Positions 1 through 6,630 of a stretch of DNA of 6,630 bases are shown here, piece by piece. A program made the position numbers and the translations under genes. The stretch is from an uncultured Verrucomicrobiota bacterium (GTDB lineage Bacteria; Verrucomicrobiota; Verrucomicrobiia; Chthoniobacterales; SZAS-18). The notes under the pieces are model-generated. The model did not search any database. It was not told the DNA's origin and worked only from the letters and a program-made list of their open reading frames with translations. The stretch covers positions 1 through 6,630 of the forward strand of contig CALMVM010000609.1 of assembly GCA_937873255.1 (NCBI GenBank). Direction: 5' to 3'. The first letter of the stretch is position 1, and each line of letters starts with the position of its first letter.

Positions 1-1068
<1,068 letters not shown>

Positions 1069-1116
1069 GGATGTTTTGTGGTGGTGCTCCTGCGCTTCCA
1101 AATTTGCCGCGCAACT

Positions 1117-2793
1117 TCAACGGGTCTGGTTCAGCGCTTCGTGACCGATCGGCTTGTACGCGGGTTTGTAGACCTGCGCCTCGGTCCAGGCGACGAGGTC
1201 GGCGGGCTCCTCCACGGTGGCCAGCTTCTGCTCGAAGATGATCCGCGCCACCTTCATGGCCGTGGCCACCTCCACGGTGAACACGTCGCGCTGCGGCGGG
1301 AAGAGCAGACCCTTCTCGCGCTCGACGCTGCTGACCTGTTCGGCCAGGGCGTGCGCCGCGGCGATGAACATCTCGTCGGTGATGCGCTTGGGCCGGGTCA
1401 GGTACACCGCCATCGCCACCGCCGGGAACACGTAGAAGTTGTTCGCCTGTCCCGGCTCGAAGTTCTTGCCGTGGACGTTGACTTCCGGGAACTGCACGCC
1501 CGCCGCGAAGAGCGCCTTGCCGTCGCTCCACTCGTAGGCTTGCTGCGCCGTGCACTCGGCCTTCTCCGTGGGATTGGACAACGCGAAGATGATGGGCCGC
1601 TCGTTGTTTTTGCTCATCTCCTCGACCACGGCCTGCGTGAACGTGCCGCCCACCGTGCTCACCCCGATCAGGATGTTCGGCTTGAGCGAGGCCACGGCCT
1701 CGTGCAGGTCCTTGGTCGGCGCGTGCGGGTGCGCGTAGGGCTTTTGCCACTCGTTGAGATCCTTGCGCGAGGGTTCCAGCAGCCCGTCCACGTCGAACAT
1801 GCTGACCTGCTTTTGCGCGTCCTCCTTGCTCAGGCCTTCGAGGGTCATGGCCGTGACGATCATGTTGCCGATGCCGATGCCCGCCGAACCCGCGCCGAAG
1901 AAGAGGATCTTCTGGTCCTTGAGCTTGCCGCCCTTGATCTGCAAGGCGGTGACCAACCCGGCGATGACCACGCTCGCGGTGCCCTGGATGTCGTCGTTGT
2001 AGCAGAGGTACTTGGTGGTGTAGCGCGCCAGCAGACGCAGGGCGTCGGTGCCCTTCCAGTCCTCGAAATGCACGCAGCAGCCGGGGAACACCTCCTGCAC
2101 CGCGTCCATGAACTCGTCCACGAAGTTGTCCAGCTCATCGCTGGAAGGCGGCGGCTGGCGCAGGCCCAGGTAGAGCGGGTCGTCGCGCAGCGGCTGGTTG
2201 GTCGTGCCGATGTCGATGAGCAGGGGCAGCAGCCCGTCCGGGGGCACGCCCGCGCAGGCGGTGTAGAGCTGGAGCTTGCCGATGGGGATGCCCATGCCGT
2301 TGGTGCCGATGTCGCCCAGGCCCAGGATGCGCCCGCCGCTGGAGGCGCAGATGAAGCGCACGTCCTTGATCGGCCAGTTCTTCAGGACCTCCTTGACCTT
2401 GCCCTTGTGCTTGATGGACAGGTACATGCCCTGCGCGCGCCGGTAGATGTGGCCGAACTTGGTGCACGCCTCGGCCACCGTGGGATCGTAGACGATGGGC
2501 AAAAAGCGCTTGGGGTCGCTCATGACGACCTTGAAAAAGAGCGTCTCGTTGTACTCGTACAGGCCGTTGAGGAAGATGTACTCCTCGATGGGCGAGGGCT
2601 TTTGCGCCAACTGGCGCATGGCGCGCTGGAACTGGCGGTCGAGGTCCTCCACCGCGTCGGGCAGGAGGCCGATCAGGCCGTGCTTTGCGCGCTCCTCCTG
2701 CGTGAAGGCGGTGTCCTTGTTCAGGCCGGGGTGATCGAGCAGGGGAAGACCTTGCAGGGTGGAGGTATCGGTGGTGTTGGTGGTGTCTTTCAT
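1117..2793 (-). CDS. maeA: Malic enzyme (NAD(P)-dependent malate dehydrogenase, decarboxylating)
   Basis: This cytoplasmic enzyme oxidatively decarboxylates L-malate to pyruvate and CO2, reducing NAD or NADP. It has 558 residues, close to E. coli MaeA/SfcA (565) and the eukaryotic-type family, rather than the shorter or phosphotransacetylase-fused MaeB type. The N-terminal malic domain shows NETLFFKVV (82-90), PIVYDPTV (99-106, catalytic Tyr102), RILGLGDIG (155-163, malate-binding Arg155) and GIPIGKLQLYTACAG (168-182, catalytic Lys173). Divalent-metal ligands are Glu244 and Asp245 (FEDW) and Asp268 in the signature YNDDIQGTASV (265-275). The Rossmann domain follows with FFGAGSAGIGIG (298-309), ALSNPTEKAECT (404-415) and PGQANNFYVFP (447-457). 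Cofactor choice between NAD and NADP cannot be decided by eye. The usual DGERILGLGD reads SGGRILGLGD here, so the acidic pair is lost. The ATG at 2793 has no clear Shine-Dalgarno sequence. The gene lies 47 bases after the aldehyde dehydrogenase and 48 before fumC, so fumarase product can feed it directly. Confidence 0.95.
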   Translation of the reverse strand: MKDTTNTTDTSTLQGLPLLDHPGLNKDTAFTQEERAKHGLIGLLPDAVEDLDRQFQRAMRQLAQKPSPIEEYIFLNGLYEYNETLFFKVVMSDPKRFLPIVYDPTVAEACTKFGHIYRRAQGMYLSIKHKGKVKEVLKNWPIKDVRFICASSGGRILGLGDIGTNGMGIPIGKLQLYTACAGVPPDGLLPLLIDIGTTNQPLRDDPLYLGLRQPPPSSDELDNFVDEFMDAVQEVFPGCCVHFEDWKGTDALRLLARYTTKYLCYNDDIQGTASVVIAGLVTALQIKGGKLKDQKILFFGAGSAGIGIGNMIVTAMTLEGLSKEDAQKQVSMFDVDGLLEPSRKDLNEWQKPYAHPHAPTKDLHEAVASLKPNILIGVSTVGGTFTQAVVEEMSKNNERPIIFALSNPTEKAECTAQQAYEWSDGKALFAAGVQFPEVNVHGKNFEPGQANNFYVFPAVAMAVYLTRPKRITDEMFIAAAHALAEQVSSVEREKGLLFPPQRDVFTVEVATAMKVARIIFEQKLATVEEPADLVAWTEAQVYKPAYKPIGHEALNQTR

Positions 2794-2840
2794 AGATATG
2801 GTTGGTTTCTAAGAGATGGCTGCATGGAGGAGGCTCGCGT

Positions 2841-4214
2841 TCAGGGCTTCACCCAGACGGTCTGGGCGTTGACGAATTCGCGCAGGCCGAAGTGCGACAG
2901 TTCGCGGCCGTAGCCGCTGTGCTTGATCCCGCCGACCGGCGCGCGCGGATCGGAGGCGGTGTAGCCGTTGATGAACACCCCGCCCGTTTCCAGCCGCCGC
3001 GCCAGGGCGCGTCCACGCGCGAGGTCGCGCGTCCACAAAGCGCCGCCCAGTCCGAAGTCGCTCGCGTTGGCGAGCCGGACGGCGTCGTCCGCGTCGCGCG
3101 CGGTGATCATCGCCGCGATCGGTCCGAACGTTTCCTCGTCGAAGGCCGCCATGCCGGGTTCGACCCCCGTGAGCACGGTAGGCTCGTAGAAGAAGCCGGG
3201 ACCCGCGACCTTCTTGCCGCCCAGGAGCAGTTTGGCACCGCGCTCGATGGACGTGCCCACCTGCTTGTCCAGCCCTTCGCGCAGGTTGGCGCGTGCGATG
3301 GGGCCGATGGTCGTCGCGTCCTGCATCGGGTCGCCGACCACGAGTTGGCGGGCCGCCTCGACGAATTTCTCGATGAACTCCCCGGCGATGGAGGCTTCCA
3401 GGATGAAGCGCTTGCCCGCCAGGCACACCTGGCCCGCGTTCTGGAATCGCGCCTTGATGCCGTTCGTGACCGCGGCGTCGAGGTCGGCGTCGGCGAGCAC
3501 GATGAACGGGTCGGAGCCCCCGAGTTCCAGGAGCGACTTCTTGATCGCCTTGCCGGCCAGGGAGGCGACGGACGCGCCCGCGCCCACGCTGCCGGTCAGG
3601 GTGACGGCCGCGATGCGGGGATCATTCAACAATTTGTCTATCGCCTCGCCGTGGGCGTTGATCACGCCGAACGCCCCGCGCGGGAAGCCGCTCTTCTCGA
3701 AGGCTTCCAGGAGCGCGTAGGCGCTGCCCAGCACGTTCGGGGAATGCTTGAGCAGGAACGCATTGCCTCCCAGGACGATGGGCACCGCCGCCCGCAGGGC
3801 CTGCCAGAACGGAAAGTTCCACGGCATGACGCCGAGCACGACGCCGAGCGGCAGGTAGGAGACGTAAACCTCGGCCTCGTCCACCGGCGCGCGCTCGTCG
3901 GCCAGCATCGCCGGGCCATGTTCGGAGAACCACCGGGCGAGGTTGGCGCATTTGTTCACTTCGGCGCGGGCTTCCCGGAGGGTCTTGCCCATCTCCGTGG
4001 TGATCAGGCGTCCGAGCGGTTCCACGTTCGCCTCCAGGTAGGTGGCGAGGTTGGCGAGCGCGTGGGCGCGCTGGGCGGTGGGCGTGTCGCGCCAGACGTG
4101 AAAACCCGCTTGCGCCTCGTTCAGGAGGGTTTCGGTCTGCGACTCGTCGGCGAGCGGGTAGCTGGCGATCACCGCGCCGGTCGTGGGGTTGCAGGTTTCT
4201 ACGGTAGTGGCCAT
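2841..4214 (-). CDS. sad: Aldehyde dehydrogenase, Sad/YneI-type succinate-semialdehyde dehydrogenase
   Basis: This is an NAD(P)-dependent aldehyde dehydrogenase; in its best-matching family (E. coli Sad/YneI, 462 residues) it oxidises succinic semialdehyde to succinate. From the ATG at 4214 it has 457 residues. Visible motifs are PWNFPFWQ (131-138, oxyanion Asn133), the Sad-like cofactor segment LLKHSPNVLGSA (154-165), TGSVGAG (207-213), LELGGSDPF (229-237, general base Glu230), NAGQVCLAGKRF (259-270, nucleophile Cys264), EETFGPI (360-366) and the C-terminal block SGYGRELSHFGLREF (433-447). EHGPAML, GGVFINGY and the RELSHFGL block are nearly identical to recalled E. coli Sad. The start is uncertain: an in-frame GTG at 4244 would add ten residues and begin 5 bases after the transporter stop. 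ATG is preferred because the extra residues precede the usual start of homologues and include a rare TTA codon. Neither has a Shine-Dalgarno sequence. Beside an MdlC-like decarboxylase it could instead oxidise another aldehyde such as benzaldehyde; sequence favours succinic semialdehyde. Confidence 0.92.
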   Translation of the reverse strand: MATTVETCNPTTGAVIASYPLADESQTETLLNEAQAGFHVWRDTPTAQRAHALANLATYLEANVEPLGRLITTEMGKTLREARAEVNKCANLARWFSEHGPAMLADERAPVDEAEVYVSYLPLGVVLGVMPWNFPFWQALRAAVPIVLGGNAFLLKHSPNVLGSAYALLEAFEKSGFPRGAFGVINAHGEAIDKLLNDPRIAAVTLTGSVGAGASVASLAGKAIKKSLLELGGSDPFIVLADADLDAAVTNGIKARFQNAGQVCLAGKRFILEASIAGEFIEKFVEAARQLVVGDPMQDATTIGPIARANLREGLDKQVGTSIERGAKLLLGGKKVAGPGFFYEPTVLTGVEPGMAAFDEETFGPIAAMITARDADDAVRLANASDFGLGGALWTRDLARGRALARRLETGGVFINGYTASDPRAPVGGIKHSGYGRELSHFGLREFVNAQTVWVKP

Positions 4215-4249
4215 CGGTAAGGTTTGGTTCGTGGGGTTCTTCACAGGCT

Positions 4250-5224
4250 CTAGCCGGTCAAGACGATGGCCGCGGCCAGCGTCAGGGCGGAGAAAAGGTA
4301 GCTATAGAGCATGACCGACGCGCTCTCCTGCTGGGCCGTCTTGTAACGGAGCGAGAAGATCACCAAAATGACCGCGCAGGGCATCGCGAGCGAGATCACG
4401 GATTCGCGCAGCACCGCGTGGTCCAGCTTGAGAAAGTGCAACGGCAGCAGCACCAGACCGGGCACCAGGACCAGACGGCAGAAGGTGCTGACGACGATCG
4501 GCATGGACACCGTGGGTTTCTGGGATCGCAGGATGATGCCGCTGGCGAACAGGGACACGCCGGCGGTGGCCGCGCCGAGCAACTGGAACGACTTGACCAG
4601 CGGCGCCGGGATGCGCAGGCCCACGAGCACCAGCACGACGGCGAGGATCGGCGCCCAGACCACCGGCTCCTCCAACGACGACAGGATGATGCCGCCCACC
4701 GAGGGCTTGGCCGGCTCCTGCTTCCCGGATTGCGGACCATGGTCGTTCCCGTCCTGGTGCCCGTCGCCACCGGCGGCCGAGAGCAGGACGATGCTGACCG
4801 GCACGACCGCCAGGTTGGTGATCAGCCCGGCCACCGCGACGGCCAGCGTCGCCCCCTGGGCACCGATGATCGCGCCCAACACCGGCAGGCCGATGAAGGG
4901 CACCGCCGGGAAGGAGATGGCCATCGCCTGCAACGTGCTCTCACCGAGGGTGCGGTGAAAAACATACCTCGCCACCACGACGGCCAGCGCGAAGGGAACG
5001 ACCACGCCCGCGAACAGGACGGCCACCAGGGGCAGGTTGGAGACGAGCTGCTCGCGCGACATCGTCACCGTGCCCGCGAACAAGCTCAAGGGCAGCGTGA
5101 AAGTCATCACCATCTTGTTCAGCACGCTGGCCGCCTGGCTGTCGTCGTCGTGATGCCAGGCGGCCAGGTAGCCCAACAGCAGGGTGACGAACACCGGCAG
5201 CAGGGCGTTGAGGATGGCGTTCAT
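4250..5224 (-). CDS. AEC (auxin efflux carrier) family transporter, MdcF-like
   Basis: This is an integral inner-membrane carrier of 324 residues, the normal size for bacterial AEC proteins. Characterised or proposed bacterial relatives carry small organic acids such as malonate (MdcF) or malate; the substrate here is not readable from sequence. About ten hydrophobic segments are visible, roughly at residues 3-22, 33-52, 63-88, 98-120, 123-149, 178-203, 210-232, 239-262, 270-291 and 302-323. They fall into two groups of five around a hydrophilic Gly/Asp/His/Lys-rich loop (151-176). Family hallmarks are TFTLPLSLFAG (41-51) in segment 2, PFIGLPVLGA (109-118) in segment 4 and the matching MPCAVILVIF (281-290) in the second half. 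A short acidic patch, HHDDDSQ (24-30), follows segment 1. The ATG at 5224 has no Shine-Dalgarno sequence and lies 62 bases after the decarboxylase stop. The sad gene begins 5 or 35 bases downstream. Its place in the operon suggests uptake or efflux of the pathway's acid (inference). Confidence 0.9.
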   Translation of the reverse strand: MNAILNALLPVFVTLLLGYLAAWHHDDDSQAASVLNKMVMTFTLPLSLFAGTVTMSREQLVSNLPLVAVLFAGVVVPFALAVVVARYVFHRTLGESTLQAMAISFPAVPFIGLPVLGAIIGAQGATLAVAVAGLITNLAVVPVSIVLLSAAGGDGHQDGNDHGPQSGKQEPAKPSVGGIILSSLEEPVVWAPILAVVLVLVGLRIPAPLVKSFQLLGAATAGVSLFASGIILRSQKPTVSMPIVVSTFCRLVLVPGLVLLPLHFLKLDHAVLRESVISLAMPCAVILVIFSLRYKTAQQESASVMLYSYLFSALTLAAAIVLTG

Positions 5225-5241
5225 GCGGATGACACGAGCAG

Positions 5242-5260
5242 GCCCGGGGCAGACCCGGGC
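5242..5260. repeat. GC-rich inverted repeat (hairpin) between decarboxylase and transporter genes
   Basis: A perfect 7-bp inverted repeat, GCCCGGG at 5242-5248 and CCCGGGC at 5254-5260, encloses a 5-base loop. It lies in the 62-base gap after the decarboxylase stop and about 17 bases before the transporter ATG on the minus strand. No U-run follows on the minus strand, so it is not a classical Rho-independent terminator. It could stabilise the upstream mRNA end, tune read-through, or affect initiation of the transporter. Short GC palindromes are common by chance in such DNA, so function is unproven. Confidence 0.4.
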
Positions 5261-5286
5261 GGAAGCGGGGCGAGCGCACCCTGTGC

Positions 5287-6630
5287 TCAGAGCAGCGGGG
5301 TCAGGGCGGGGTCGACGGGTACCTCCAGCACCGTCGGACCGTCGGATTTCCAGGCCTGGGCGAAGAGTTCCGCGAGATGGGCCGCACCCCCTGCTTTGAA
5401 AGCCTGGCAGCCGTAGCCCTCCGCCAGCTTGACGATGTCCAACCCGGGAATGTCCAGGCCCGGCACGCCGGGGGTATCCTCCTCCTTGGCGAAGGATTTG
5501 AGGATGGCGTATTCCGCGTTGGCGGGCACCACGAAGAGGATCGGCAGCCGGTGTTGCACCGCCGTCCAGAGCGCCTGGACGCTGTACTGGAAGGAGCCGT
5601 CGCCGATGACAGCCGCCACGCGCCGGTTGCGCCCGGTGTCCCGCTCGGCCAGCGCCACGCCCACCGCGGCGGGCAGCCCGAAGCCCAACCCGCCGCTGGC
5701 CATGGTGAAGAAGCCGAGCGGTTGGTTCACCTGCCAGGCGGCGTGCAGAGCGGCCAGGTTGGAGGGGCTTTCCTCCACCAACACGGCGTCGTGCGGCTTG
5801 GACTGCGCCAGGAGATGAAAAATCGCGGCGGCGGACAAGGGCTCGCTGAACTCGGGCGGTTTCGGCGCGGGCCGCGGCGCGGGAGCCTTCCGCCCGGCGG
5901 GCAGCGGCGTGCCTGCCACCAGCGGCAGCAGGGCGGACAGTGCCAGACCCGGGTCGCTCAAGAGGCTTTCCCCCGCCGCCGCGCGGGCGGTTTCGGCGGG
6001 ATCATCGGTGATGTGGAGGAGCCGCGTGCCCTTGGGCAGGTAGTCCCCCGGCACGTAAGGGTAATATCGAAACACCGGCGCGCCGATGATGAGGACTACG
6101 TCGTGGCCCTTGAGCTTGTCGGAGAGCGGCCCAATGGCGAACGGCAGAAATCCCTGGAAGAGCGGATGGTTCTCGGGAAAGCCGACCCGCTCGCCGCCGG
6201 GGGGCGCGTACACGGCGGCCTGCAGGGTCTCGGCCAGACGCAAGGCATCGTCCCAGGCCCCCGCGCGGTCCACCCCCGCGCCGATGAGCAAGGCCGGGGT
6301 CTGACTGCCTGCAATGGCCTCGGCAAAGGCGCGCAAACGCTCGGGGTCCGGGGCGAAGCGGTGGCTGAAGGAGCGCGCCGCGCTGATGTCCATGCCGGGC
6401 ATCGCGTCGGCTTTCTTCTCCCAATCGTCCAGCGGCAGCGAGAGGTACACCGGCCCCTGCGGGGGTTGGAGGGCGGTGGCGTAGGCGCGCAGGAAAGCCC
6501 CGGGTACGTCCTGCGCCCGCGAGGGCTCGTAGCTCCACTTGACGTGGGGCTTGGCCAGCGTGGTGGCGTCCACGTTCGTCAGCCACGGCTCGAGCAGGAC
6601 CATCTCGCGGGTTTGCTGGCCGGCGGTGAC
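5287..6630 (-). CDS. mdlC: Thiamine-diphosphate 2-oxo-acid decarboxylase, benzoylformate decarboxylase-like, 5' end cut by the window
   Basis: This is a ThDP- and Mg-dependent enzyme that decarboxylates a 2-oxo acid to an aldehyde; the namesake converts benzoylformate to benzaldehyde in mandelate breakdown. The 447 visible residues run in frame to the window edge, and VTAGQQTRE precedes the first internal Met, matching about residue 92 onward of P. putida MdlC (528 residues). The ThDP pyrimidine-domain residues (Ser26, Glu47, His70 in P. putida) are therefore outside. Matching blocks are LTNVDATTLAKPHVKWSYEP (visible 17-36), PQGPVYLSLPLDDWEK (57-72) and GHDVVLIIGAPVFRYYPY (175-192). A Pro/Ala-rich linker (about 239-260) follows, then the pyrophosphate domain with SGGLGFGLPAA (312-322), GDGSFQYSVQALWTA (343-357, metal-binding Asp344), the second metal ligand Asn371, and PGVPGLDIPGLDI (387-399). 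Several substrate-pocket residues differ from P. putida, including Ser in place of catalytic His281, so the substrate is open; 2-oxoglutarate is one candidate given the next enzymes. It appears to be the most upstream operon gene visible. Confidence 0.88.
   Translation of the reverse strand, partial: VTAGQQTREMVLLEPWLTNVDATTLAKPHVKWSYEPSRAQDVPGAFLRAYATALQPPQGPVYLSLPLDDWEKKADAMPGMDISAARSFSHRFAPDPERLRAFAEAIAGSQTPALLIGAGVDRAGAWDDALRLAETLQAAVYAPPGGERVGFPENHPLFQGFLPFAIGPLSDKLKGHDVVLIIGAPVFRYYPYVPGDYLPKGTRLLHITDDPAETARAAAGESLLSDPGLALSALLPLVAGTPLPAGRKAPAPRPAPKPPEFSEPLSAAAIFHLLAQSKPHDAVLVEESPSNLAALHAAWQVNQPLGFFTMASGGLGFGLPAAVGVALAERDTGRNRRVAAVIGDGSFQYSVQALWTAVQHRLPILFVVPANAEYAILKSFAKEEDTPGVPGLDIPGLDIVKLAEGYGCQAFKAGGAAHLAELFAQAWKSDGPTVLEVPVDPALTPLL

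Noticed and set aside
1078..2913. 611-codon plus-strand open frame opposite the malic enzyme gene
   Set aside because: It is antisense to a gene with clear family motifs. Its translation is rich in Arg, His, Val and Leu with no recognisable domain, as expected from the opposite strand of GC-rich coding DNA.
2802..4220. 472-codon plus-strand open frame opposite the aldehyde dehydrogenase gene
   Set aside because: It mirrors the full extent of the Sad-like gene and its composition is Arg/Gly/Ala/Val shadow-like with no motif; the minus-strand gene is unambiguous.
5225..5286. Rho-independent terminator after the decarboxylase gene
   Set aside because: A GC hairpin is present but no T-run follows on the minus strand, and the next gene begins only about 17 bases later in the same direction.
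4418..5416. 332-codon plus-strand open frame opposite the transporter gene
   Set aside because: The product is dominated by Gln, His, Arg and Asp, the usual antisense of Leu/Val-rich membrane-protein codons; no domain is recognisable.
5287..6603. Complete decarboxylase gene starting at the ATG at 6603
   Set aside because: The frame stays open to 6630 and the residues before that Met (VTAGQQTRE) match the interior of MdlC, so the real start lies outside the window.

Overview
The window is GC-rich throughout (roughly two thirds by eye) and carries five protein genes, all on the minus strand and separated by only about 35 to 62 bases. It reads as the middle of one operon, transcribed from high to low coordinates. 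Both ends are cut: the first gene loses its N-terminal coding part at base 6630 and the last loses its C-terminal coding part at base 1. No RNA gene, mobile element, CRISPR array, promoter or classical terminator was recognised, and no stretch over 300 bases lacks a gene. The gene families are typical of a free-living, metabolically versatile Gram-negative bacterium. The sequence alone does not allow a safe assignment to a genus or phylum. None of the four visible starts has a good Shine-Dalgarno sequence at normal spacing.

In transcription order the layout is: (1) a thiamine-diphosphate 2-oxo-acid decarboxylase of the benzoylformate decarboxylase (MdlC) type, 5' partial, 6630-5287; (2) a short gap with a 7-bp GC hairpin; (3) an AEC-family membrane transporter, 5224-4250; (4) an aldehyde dehydrogenase closely resembling E. 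coli Sad/YneI succinate-semialdehyde dehydrogenase, 4214-2841; (5) an NAD(P)-type malic enzyme like MaeA, 2793-1117; (6) a class II fumarase FumC, 3' partial, 1068-1.

The set is suggestive as a pathway. If the decarboxylase acts on 2-oxoglutarate, the operon would encode import of an acid, 2-oxoglutarate to succinic semialdehyde plus CO2, then to succinate, and, after a succinate dehydrogenase encoded elsewhere, fumarate to malate to pyruvate. That would be a bypass of the 2-oxoglutarate dehydrogenase complex, linked to a malate-to-pyruvate exit. The conventional alternative is a mandelate/benzoylformate-type aromatic route, with the dehydrogenase oxidising benzaldehyde. The decarboxylase differs from Pseudomonas putida benzoylformate decarboxylase at several substrate-pocket positions, including loss of the catalytic His281 equivalent, so the textbook substrate should not be assumed. 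The pathway is an inference; the family assignments are much firmer.
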